From Telmatactis stephensoni (taxonomy: Eukaryota > Cnidaria > Anthozoa > Actiniaria > Isophelliidae): a stretch of DNA of 64,000 nucleotides. The notes under the pieces are model-generated. The model was not told where the DNA came from. It worked only from the letters and a program-made list of their open reading frames with translations, and ran no database searches. Made by a program: the position numbers and the translations under genes. The stretch lies in NCBI GenBank assembly GCA_029948255.1, contig JALIZF010001783.1:620001-684000 (forward strand), written 5' to 3'. This document shows positions 12,516 to 23,500 of this stretch, piece by piece (position 1 is the stretch's first letter; the number at the start of each line of letters is the position of its first letter).

Positions 12516-13608
12516 TAAATCGAAAATCTCGCAAAAAAGTCGATATTATTTCCTAGTACAGTACTATTATATACTAGTAAATCGGATATCTCGCAAAAAG
12601 AAATCGACTTTTTTGCGAGATTTTGTACCAGTATATTAATATAATATACTAAGAAATCGAAAATCTCGCAAAAAGAAATCGACTTTTTTGCGAGATTTTG
12701 TACCAGTATATTAATATAAGATACTCAGAAATCGAAAATCTCGCAAAAAGAAATCGACTTTTTTGCGAGATTTTGTACCAGTATATCAATATAAGATACT
12801 AAGAAATCGAAAATCTGGCAAAAAGAAATCGACTTTTTTGCGAGATTTTGTACCAGTATATTAATATAAGATACTCAGAAATCGAAAATCTCGCAAAAAG
12901 AAATCGACTTTTTTGCGAGATTTTGTACCAGTATATTAATATAAGATACTAAGAAATCGAAAATCTGGCAAAAAGAAATCGACTTTTTTGCGAGATTTTG
13001 TACCAGTATATTAATATAAGGTACTCAGAAAATGCCAAATCTCGCAAAAAGAAATCGACTTTTTTGCGAGATTTTGTACCAGTATATTAATATAAGATAC
13101 TAAGAAATCGAAAATCTGGCAAAAAGAAATCGACTTTTTTGCGAGATTTTTTACCAGTATATTAATATAAGATACTAAGAAATCGAAAATCTCGCAAAAA
13201 GAAATCGACTTTTTTGCGAGATTTTGTACCAGCATATTAATATAAGATACTAAGAAATCGAAAATATCGGCAAAAAGAAATCGACTTTTTTGCGAGATTT
13301 TGTACCAGTATATTAATATAAGGTACTCAGAAAATGCCAAATCTCGCAAAAAGAAATCGACTTTTTTGCGAGATTTTGTACCAGTATATCAATATAAGAT
13401 ACTCAGAAATCGAAAATCTCGCAAAAAGAAATCGACTTTTTTGCGAGATTTTGTACCAGTATATTAATATAAGATACTAAGAAATCGAAAATATCGCAAA
13501 AAGAAATCGACTTTTTTGCGAGATTTTGTACCAGTATATTAATATAAAATACTCAGAAAATGCCAAATCTCGCAAAAAGAAATCGACTTTTTTGCGAGAT
13601 TTTGTACC
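12516..13608. repeat. 75-bp tandem satellite with a hairpin in each unit (~14 units)
   Basis: The core CGACTTTTTTGCGAGATTTT repeats about every 75 bp from ~12605 to ~13590. Each unit holds complementary arms AATCTCGCAAAAA and TTTTTTGCGAGATT around a 9-base loop. Units alternate between ACTCAG/TCTCGC and ACTAAG/TCTGGC types, suggesting a 150-bp higher-order period. Because 75 is a multiple of three, open frames with a 25-residue period appear on the minus strand (13011-13349); I do not regard them as genes. Confidence 0.92.
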
Positions 13609-13900
13609 ATAAAACATTTTGTGCATCAAATTATTTCGATATAAGTTAAAAAATTATCTAAAAACACAGTTTCCTAGACCATATTTTAGAATAAAATCGA
13701 TTGGATCTGAAATTAAATTTTAGTTAGGTTTTTCTTGATCAGTGTCTCAGTTTGCATAATTTTGAAAATTGTAGTTATGTGTTTATTATAGATGCTAATG
13801 CTCAGAATATGCAAAGTGTAAATGGTATCATAGGATTTAATGATATTAAGTTTCGGTCGAGTTGGAAACTACTCAGCCAAAATGCTAGATCCGCCCCTGT

Positions 13901-13934
13901 ATATTATGCTCAGTCAAAAAGGAGGGAAGTTGAA
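13901..13934 (-). pseudogene. Non-LTR reverse transcriptase fragment, left of the giant transposon
   Basis: On the minus strand this reads LPSFLTEHNI, the stretch that in non-LTR RTs follows the SKLMES-type motif found at the far side of the giant element (32.7 kb). The two halves join in frame when the 18.8-kb insertion and one GTTGTAC copy are removed. Confidence 0.7.
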
Positions 13935-13941
13935 GTTGTAC
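13935..13941. repeat. Target-site duplication GTTGTAC (left copy)
   Basis: Identical 7-mer to 32706-32712 on the other side of the giant element. It interrupts a non-LTR RT fragment. Confidence 0.8.
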
Positions 13942-14268
13942 CACCCTTCTCACCTTTCCTAAAACGCTTCAAGCGTACTTTCCTAAATTTAGGAAATTGC
14001 TATAAGCGGCTTTAGATTGTCATCGCAACAATCTCACTAGGAAACCTGGCCTCTCGATTTATTATTGACCAATCACAGTCCTCATAAGCTTTCGACGTAC
14101 GATGTTGAGGGTTTTTCTCAGTAACCTGAAGGACTGATGTATCAATCATTGTGAAATAACTAGTAATGTTACCTAAATAAATGACGTCTGAAAGTTGCAC
14201 ATTGCACAAAAGTTGCACAACGTTACTCTTTTAAAGTAATTGATGGTCACTAGATCTAAGACTGAGTC
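13942..14268. repeat. Left terminal inverted repeat of the giant transposon
   Basis: Reverse complement of 32387-32705 with only a few differences. It contains two short inverted words (AAACGCTTCAAGCGT and TCCTAAATTTAGGA) and faces the first exon of the homeodomain-HMG gene, so it probably also acts as that gene's promoter (inference). A 68-codon frame present in both repeats is a by-product. Confidence 0.9.
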
Positions 14269-14580
14269 ATCAGTGTGGTGTTTAGAACGACTACTTTGAT
14301 CAAAATGTTGTTGCTTGTGGATCATGACACAATGTTGAAAGTCGATCGGCCAAAGTCTAGAGGTCGCCGTTATGTTCGTTATCACTGGCTATTAGCTAGC
14401 TTTAAACTATTAAATTGCCAATGTGTTGCACAATATTGTACTTAATTTATTTATTAAATTAGGTCGTACAGATAAAGAATTGTGAAACTTTTAAACCTTT
14501 GGAAACTGAATTCAGCTGTCTGTAAGCATTCAACGAATTTCAAAACCTTATTGGTGCTGTTAATTAACTAAATACAAATC

Positions 14581-17500
14581 ATGAACCAAAGTACGCGTTT
14601 GCCTTACGTCCAAATATCGGACATCCAAAAGAAAATTCTAGTGCGATTTTTCGAAGAGCAGGGAATGACCAGCACTCGCAAAGAAGTGAAACCATTAATT
14701 AGTAAAGCTGCCGAAGAAACTGGTCTTACGGAAGAAAGAGTTATGGTACGTGCAGGCACTGTACGATATCGATGACTGTTTCAATTATAATGTCAGCTCA
14801 AGCTAACAATTCATATCATGGTACTATATGTGTTAGCAGAAATGGATTTCAAACGAAAAAGCAAGAAGGAAGCGATCAAGTTCTGAGGCTGGAGTTTCTG
14901 ATGAAACCTTATCAAGTCGGCAACCTCGAATGCCCAAATGTAGACGTGGTCCATCTGCCTACAATATGTTTTGCTCAGATTTTCTCTGTTCGGGTAAGTT
15001 CTGTAAACCTTTAATATGTCATCGCTTTTTACCAGTTTATCATTCAATGCACTATAAAATTTATACAAAGAATATTTAGAATTTGTTATTAATAGTTTAC
15101 TTTGAATCGAACTCGAAATGGAGATTTATCAGGCCCTGACTCCTAATGTATTTTAATTCTAAATCCAAATTAATTTAAGGCACTATGATCACTATAGTTT
15201 ATTCCAACTCACATGTACATGCATGCATGCATTCGTTCGTAAATTACCTTAGATAGCATCTAAATAAATGCACTGGTTAATATCCTGTATGTTTGTAAAA
15301 ATACAGTACTTTCATTAATTACCTGAAAATGATAAATAAACCTCTTTGGGTCATCATGATCATGTTGTGTTGCTCCGTGTCCTTTATTGAATGACTCTAC
15401 GAAACCCCTACATTCTAATATTACATGTCTATAATTAGTACGTGTAGCGGAAGTGACGTACTACATATTACATCTCCCTTTTTCAAAGAAGTCAATGATT
15501 AACAAATAATTATAATAAAGTCAATGTATAAAACCGTAACAAAATATGAGAGTCTTTGTACAAATGAACATTTGGCATGCATCATAAAGCAATGAATCAG
15601 TCAGTGTACTTAGTTAGTTTGTGTAGTCCATGTACTTGGGATTTGGTTTAATTATCCGCCCGAAACTACTTGTTTTTACTTGTGTCTCGGTATTTACGGG
15701 AATCTCATTTCTCCGAGTTTGGAACCGAGTCCGAGTTAGAGTTGAGTCCGAGTTGGAGTTCACCGAGTTTGGAATCGAGTCGGAGTCCGAGTTGGAGTCC
15801 GAGTTGGAGTCCGAGTTAGGGTTCGAGTCATGTTCGGGAAGATTAATAATAATTTAGATTATTATTTAGATTATTATTTTCATTAACTTTTTATTAATGT
15901 TATTTATTTATCTATATATCATTTTTTCTATTTTTTTCTATTTTGTTTGAAATCCATTGTATGTGTGTTCTTAAGATAAACGTAATAAAGCTATTATTAT
16001 TACCATTATTATTATCATCATCATTGTTATTATTATTATTATCATCATTATTGTTTTTATTGTAAATATTTCCTTAAGTTTATATTTAGAAGTTGAGAAG
16101 TTTTGTAAATAAAGTCCCATTATATTTAAAAAGAATTTAAAAAAATTATTATCATCATTATTATTATAAAAAGCACTAGAGTACAAACACTAAAAGTAAA
16201 TAAATAAATGAATAAATGAATGAACGAATGAATGAATGAATGAATGAATGAATGAATGAATAAATGAATAAATAGCTGAACGACGAAACCAAAGGGTGCC
16301 CAGAAGGGTGTTTTTACTGCTTTATTTTGAAATTATATATTTGATATTCACGAATAGTCACATTTTGGGTGCGCCTGTGTATGCATGTACCTTTTAGTAC
16401 TAGGGAATTGATATGAAGAGCTCTTGTCGTGAGTAATTAAGTGTGCAATGGATGCTTTGTCAGTTAGGCACCGATTACATGACGATTTGCATTTCAGCCT
16501 GGTCAGATTTCCTCATAGATCGGTACAAAGTTCGTAGTATTTCAGGAGCTGGGGGAGGAGGACGGGTTGTACATTGACTGACAAGCTGTCATTATTATCC
16601 GATATTAACTAGGACATCTCTAGCTCAGGGCGTTGCCTTGTAAATTGGCATAGTTGATTAAGGTACAAGTTACAAGAAAGCGTTAGGTCATAAAAAGGTC
16701 AGCTGGAATATACGTCGGTTTAAACGATTTTTGGGCACAGTTTAAGTGTCCATAGGAGCCAGGAAACACATACAAGCCAAGCCAAAGAGTTTTTGTAAGA
16801 TCAAGGTTGATCAAGGTTGATCAAGGTCAAGCTTTGCTGGTACCTTACCCTCCCCTCTCGTGCCGCTACGCAGGCTACACCAATCAGTAAACTAGTCGCT
16901 TATAGTTTACTGAACTGTAAAACCAACTCTAAATTTATTTGTAGGTAATTTTTGACATTTATTTGAAATTTGTACTGAGCAATGCTTAAAGTGGTAAGCT
17001 TGGGCTCCCTGTGGTTTATCTCGGACCCTAACTCGGACTCCAACTCGGACTCAACTCTAACTCGGACTCGGTTCCAAACTCGGAGAAATGAGATTCCCTC
17101 CAACAACTATTGCTGGTTGCCAAGGGCTTTGTGGTTCCTTCTTCATTACTACTTGGTCGTGTTCTTTGAGTGATGGAAGTGGCCTTGCTCCTTTGTCATA
17201 GTATTTCTTTTGGTATATCTGCTCTTTTTCCCTTTGTGCTTTGAAGCTTGAGGGATCTAACAGCTTGGGTGTAAGTACATTAGGTGCAACAGGTATCGAG
17301 CCTCGTAAATTCCTATTCATAAGAGCCTGTGCAGGACTGGTGCCGTTGATGGGAGTGTTCCTGTAGTCAAGCAGTGCTAGATATGGATCTGTGTTATCTT
17401 CTTTCGTCTTTTGTAACAGTCGCTTGACAGTTTGCACAGTCTTCTCGTGTAGCCCACCAGATTGTGGGTATCTGGGGCTGGTTGTGACATGGGTGAATCC

Positions 17501-20500
17501 ATAATTGTCAGCAAATTCTTTGAACTCTTTGGATGAGTATTGAGGCCCGTTGTCAGACACAAGCTCATCTGGTATCCCATGACGACTGAAGAAAGACTTA
17601 ATCTTATTGATGACTGTTCTGGCTTTGGTGTCTCTGAGTTCTGCAACTTCTGGGTAACGGCTGTAGTAATCTACGACAACAATATGTGGTAGGCCTTTCC
17701 AGTTGAATAGGTCGGTGGCGACTCGTTGCCATGGACGCTCAGGTAATTGGTGTGGTTGTAGTGGTTCCTTAGGGTTGGAGTTCCTGTGTTGTAGACATAC
17801 CGAACACTTGGATATCATATCCTCTATCTGTGATGACATACCAGGCCAGAATATGGTTTGTCGTGCCAGCTGCTTTGTTTTCTCGATTCCTTGGTGTGAC
17901 TGATGGAGTTTTCTGAGAGTGTCACGTCGAAGACTAGGAGGGATGAGTATTGCGTGACCAGCGAAAATCAAGCCGTCGTTCTCTGTCAATTTCTCCCGAT
18001 GTGGAAAGTACTCTTTCATTGCTGGGTGAGTTAATTTGTTGTTTGTTGGCCATCCTCGTCGTATTTGCTTGATTAACAGCTGCATGTCCATGTCAGTCTC
18101 AATGTGTTGTCTGACTTCCTCCAACTTCCGGTCGGTCACGTAAGCTCTAGTTGACATAAGATGTACAAATTTCTCTTGCTCGAGATCTCTTTCGAACTCT
18201 TCCTCTGTAACGGTAACGGCCAAACGGTGTATTGAAAGTGGTGAGAAGAGAGCTTTCTCTGTCTAATGGTATCTGCCAAAATCCGTTTTGGGCATCTAGA
18301 TGACTGAAATATTTTGCGCCCGCGAGCCGCGCAGTGATTTCTTCTTGAGTAGGTAATTGATAGTGCTCACGTTTCACAGCCTTGTTTAGGTCGCGGGGGT
18401 CAATGCAAATTCTCAGTTTGCCAGATCGCTTCTCGTTGACCACCATTGAGTTCACCCATTCTGTCGGCTCTTGAACTTTTGATATCACTCCTGTCGTTTC
18501 CATGCCTTCTAGTTCGTCTTTAACTCTGTCACGCAGCATTGCTGGGATTTTTCTTGGAGGGTGGATAACTGGTTGCGCGTGTTCGTCGATTTTAATGTGA
18601 TAGGGCTCAGATATGAGTTTGACTAACGGTCGTGCGTCGTGCGTCGTGGGTCCCAAGTCGTGCGTCGTGGGTAAGGTCGTGGGTAAGGTCGTGGGTATAC
18701 CAAAAATGTTGCAAAAATGATATAGAAGTAATATGATCACTCAGCGGGTAAATTAGTTAATTATAGTAATATCAGTTGTACGTACATGTCCCGTTCCCGA
18801 TGCCGCAGACACTGGAGTTCGCCAGTGAACCGCCTTAGAATATGTAGGGCTGCAAGCAGTTTCACAATCAGAAAAATAACGCTAGGTCTGATCAGATGTC
18901 ACGTTGGTATCTGCTCTTTTACAACAGTGATAAAACTGTCATGTCAAATTGCATGCTTCCCTTTTATCAACGCCGCCCTTTCGGTAGTTCCATAGGGAGC
19001 CGGGCTTGATGTCTGTAATGCAAATAACGTAATCTGTTTAAAATGCCATTACAACAACGGTAGTCGTAACTCAGTACACCCATATTCTAGACAACCTGTC
19101 CAGTCCGTAATGTAACACCACCATGTATGTAACACATGGTGAAATTCAAATAACTAACGGCTAAATCTAACGCACACGCTAGTAGTACTGAGACAGTATA
19201 GACAGTAGTAGTAGACCTTTCTCTCTCTTCTTACCTTGCGTTACATACACGCTGGTGTTATATTACGGACCAGACAGATTGCCTGGAATATGGGTGTATT
19301 GAGTTACGAGATTACGTGATCGCCAGTTTGTCTGCATTACGGACACCAAGCCGGGCTCCCTGTGGTAGTTCTTGTGAGTATAAACGAGTAAGAGCATTTT
19401 ACTAACGCTACTAATTTGTCGGCCCGATTTGAAATCCATTGTTTTCGCGCTCCAATTCATTTGATCTCGTCAAAAATCGGCCCGACATGCAAGAAACTTT
19501 ATAGCTGGTTTCCGAACAAAGCGCAACAAATGCTGACGTGTAAATCAGCCTTCTGTGAGCCTTGATTGCGTTACATTCAGTGACAGTACTGAAAGGTCAG
19601 TGCTACGGAACATCGGTTTGTTGACAATTGGTCTATATATGTATTCACAGAAGAAATGTAAACCAACCTCATATGTCACCTAGTGGTACAACCGATATTC
19701 CTACAAAAGTATTGATAAAAAACATACTTCATCGTTGAATCAGGGTACTCCGGCAAGTAAATTAATTCATTTGATGGTTTATTTCGGGGTTTTAACTAAT
19801 TTACCCGCTGAGTGATCATATTACTTCTATATCATTTTTAGCACATTTTTGGTACCCACGACCTTACCCACGACGCACGACTTGGGACCCACGACGCACG
19901 ACGCACGACCATTAGTCAAACTCCTCAGATATCCGCCCTAAGCCTTCAAAGCATGTGGGGTATTTGTCGATTATCTCCTGTTTAGTGAGCCCGTTGAGTG
20001 TATTGTTGTCGGGCTTTGATGACACATGATTGATGTTGAATGAAATCAGATCAAGGATTTCGCAATCCTTGCATCCGAGGAGAGACTTGCCACTGTCAAC
20101 AACTTGGAAATTAACAAAATGCTTCATGTTCTTGAAGTTACATAACAAAGAACACTGTCCAATAACAGGAATGTTATGACCACCAAACGCGGTGAGACGT
20201 GCATGCGATGCCTGTAGTTTTCTACGTGGATGTTTTTGTGGAATGATTTTGTCAAAATCCTCTTTGGTTAGAATGCTCGTTTCGGCTCCGGTGTCAAGCT
20301 TGATTCTAAGGCTGTGGTTACCAATACGTATATTGGCAAACTGTTCATGATGGTCATTTCTGTTTACTGAGTCGATGGTTATCTGATCGATTCCGTGATC
20401 AGGATATTCATTGTCGCTGTACTCTAGTTCATGCACTCGAGGTCGGTTTGTAGCTTGATACAGGCTTGATCGGCAGTATTTCGCGAAATGTCCCAATTTA

Positions 20501-23500
20501 GAACATTTATTGCAGGCTCTACCATATGCGGGACATGATCTTGGTTTGTGGGTGCCGCCGCAGTTACCACATGGTTCTTGCGGTCTTGATCGTGAAGGGG
20601 TGTGACGTTCGTTGGTTGGCTTCTTCTTCACAAAATCAATATTAGCGTTATTTGTCTCAGAAATTGTTTTGAGTTGTTGTTTTGAGTGTTCTGCCGCTCT
20701 GCAAATATTGAGAGCTTTCTCGAGCGTGAGGTCCGCTTCTCGCAGCAGTCGTTCTTTTAACGTCTGATCCAATACTCCACACACAATTCTGTCACGTATG
20801 AGAGAGTCCTTAAGGTCTTTAAACTCACACGTCGATGCGAGAGTCCTTAGAACTGTGGCGTATTGGTCGATTGTTTCACCTTGTTCTTGGTTGCGAGTGT
20901 TGAATTTGTGACGTTCGAAAGTTACGTTCTTCCTAGGATTACAGTAGGCTTTGAATGCCGTCTTGATTTCTGTCACAGTCCTCTTCCAAACACTTTCACC
21001 GTCATCATTTGTAGTGGTTTCATCTGGCAGATTGAGGGTTTTGTAGATTTCACGTCCCTTTTCGCCAATACATAGAAGGAAGTAGGAACATTTCTCTTCT
21101 TGTGTTTTGGTCTTCAGCTCGGTCTTCTCAAAAAGATTCCAATGCTCTTCAAACTTGCGGTAATTTTCGCTCACGTTGCCCTCGAACGACATTTCTTTGG
21201 GCGCTGCCCACTGGATATTAGATGCCATAGCTGTATAGAGACGATTGCTTCCAAATTTGCTCGATTAAAAGAGACCACTTTCTGACACCATGTTGTGTTG
21301 CTCCGTGTCCTTTATTGAATGACTCTACGAAACCCCTACATTCTAATATTACATGTCTATAATTAGTACGTGTAGCGGAAGTGACGTACTACATATTACA
21401 TATAAGACCAAGTTGTTGTCAGTAGTAAACTAAGTAAATAAAAAATTATCCATTTATCCTGTGAATTTATGAACCATAGTTTAAAAATTTACTTTTTTCC
21501 AGTCCAAAATCACTTACTCATTCAATTTTTTATTGATCCAGATTCTCTTATATTATTTGTAAAACCTTTTCATTCCAAAATCACTTTTTTGAAGTGGTTA
21601 CTTTATCAATTCAATTTTCTTTATATCCTTATGGATATAATTTGCAATCATTCTTGATCTATTATATTTGCAAATTAAAGCTGTGATTCCATTCTGTTAT
21701 TCATGCATCCAGATTTGTATTTCATAATACTCCCAGTACTGCAATGCCTTCTATGCATAATTAAGTGGCAGCACCCTTGGAAATTATATCGGCAGGTATA
21801 AAATGCAGACTGGAAAATGCAGACTGATAAAATGCAGACCAACAAAATGCAGACCGATAAAATGCAGACTGATAAAATCAAACACATAAATATATTTTAC
21901 AGGCACGCATGCTGAACAACCGGTCTGCATTTTATACTTTAGGGGGGTCCCCGGGGATAAAATGCAGACTGACCTCGTTTTACGTTCTATTCGCGCTGGT
22001 ATTACAGAAACGGAAAGCCGACCTGTTCTGGAGTAAAACACATAATGAAGTGAAAAAGCATCACAATTTTCACAACTTTAGCCAGTTTCAATTCAAGGCC
22101 AGTCTGCATTTTATACTTTAGGGGGGTCCCCGGGGATAAAATGCAGACTGACCTCGTTTTACGTTCTATTCGCGCTGGTATTACAGAAAGCCGACCTGTT
22201 CAAGAGTAAAACACATAATGAAGTGAAAAAACGTCTCAATTTTCACAACTTTAGCCAGTTTCAATTCAAGGCCAGTCTGCATTTTATACTTTAGGGGGGT
22301 CCACGGGGATAAAATGCAGACTGACTTCGTTTTAAATTTTAAATACGCTGGTTTTACTTAATATAAAACCGATCTTCTCGTCAATATGTAACTTTTTTCA
22401 ATGTCTTTCAATATCACATATTCTTACTTTCTCGATCGTTATAAAACAATTGATTTGCAATTGAGGCTATTTAGGCCTTGTCCACACTAATGCATTTTCG
22501 TTACGCATGCATTTTGACGCGTTTAGGCCTTCCGTCCACACTAATCCGCCGAGAGTTTTCATCGAAAACGCATTGATTTGAAAACATACTTGAAAGTGCA
22601 CGTGGATCAAGGCAAAAACTCAAATCGTATTAGTGTGGACGCGGGTCGATCGATGCGTTTTCGGTGACACCGAAAACGGATAAGTTCGAAAACGCATTAG
22701 TGTGTGGACAAGGCCTTAGACAACAAATTCTAAACTGGAGATTCACATTTGATTGTGTTAATTTCTTTCATTGTATAATAATATGAGGTATTCTTTCTTA
22801 AAAATGTAAACAAATCCCCCAATTGCTTATTTTGTTTTATTTTTCGATTATTTTATGTAATTCACAATTTCAGACAAAGAATGATAGACACATAGGAGCA
22901 TTTTCTAGCTTTTAAAGATTTACGTGGAAATGGCACGATATCAACAACTAATTTGCTTATTTTAGGCTAAGTCTTTAAATTCATGATTGCAAATTAAAGC
23001 TTATCACTTATGCGGAATTTGTCGCAAAATGATAAGCTAGCTCTTTAATGGATCCTTCAAAATATTGTGACGGTAGTTTGCGTGACACGTTTTTGATCAT
23101 TTAATTTGATAACTTCGGGCAATTTGATAACAGTCAGGGACTTCAAGGGAGACTTCTTTCAAGCTCTTTTGCTAAATTATGTGGTTAAAAGCTTTCAGAA
23201 ATAATTTTTCTGAAATTTTGCTTGTTCATCAAGGAGGGAAAATGACCTTGAAAATTGCTGGTCAAATAGTATCTCGAGGTCATTGACCGGACCGGCTGAG
23301 TTGGAATAATGTCGCTTATCAGTCGCCTGTACAGTGTGCCGAGGCTAGAGAAAAACAGCTAGCTGGCTTTCAGTAAAACCAGCGTAATTGAAGTCAGTCT
23401 GCATTTTATCCCCGTGGACCCCCCTAAAGTATAAAATGCAGACCAGCCTTGAAACTGGCTAAATTTGTAAAATTGCGACTTTTTTCCCTTCATTGTGTGT

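Larger units (their letters stand above)
15363..21400 (-). mobile_element. Gypsy-type LTR retrotransposon, defective, with two nested insertions
   Basis: Identical 110-bp LTRs (15363-15472 and 21291-21400) run TG...CA in the minus orientation and contain AATAAA. Next to the upstream LTR is a primer-binding-like TGGTGTCAGAAAG (at 21290 and below), and next to the downstream LTR a purine tract GAAAAAGGGAGA. The order gag, protease, RT, integrase is the Gypsy order. No 5-bp target duplication could be matched at the outer ends. It lies in intron 3 of the homeodomain-HMG gene, opposite in orientation. It lacks the RT active site and RNase H, so it is non-autonomous. Confidence 0.9.

Noticed and set aside
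13011..13349. 112-codon minus-strand frame with 25-residue repeats
   Set aside because: It is produced by the 75-bp satellite, whose unit is a multiple of three.
12516..13608. CRISPR-like array
   Set aside because: Units are contiguous 75-bp tandem repeats without unique spacers, in an animal genome.
14012..14218. 68-codon frame, also present at 32427-32633
   Set aside because: Both copies are the terminal inverted repeat of the giant transposon. Conservation reflects the repeat, not protein selection, as far as I can tell.
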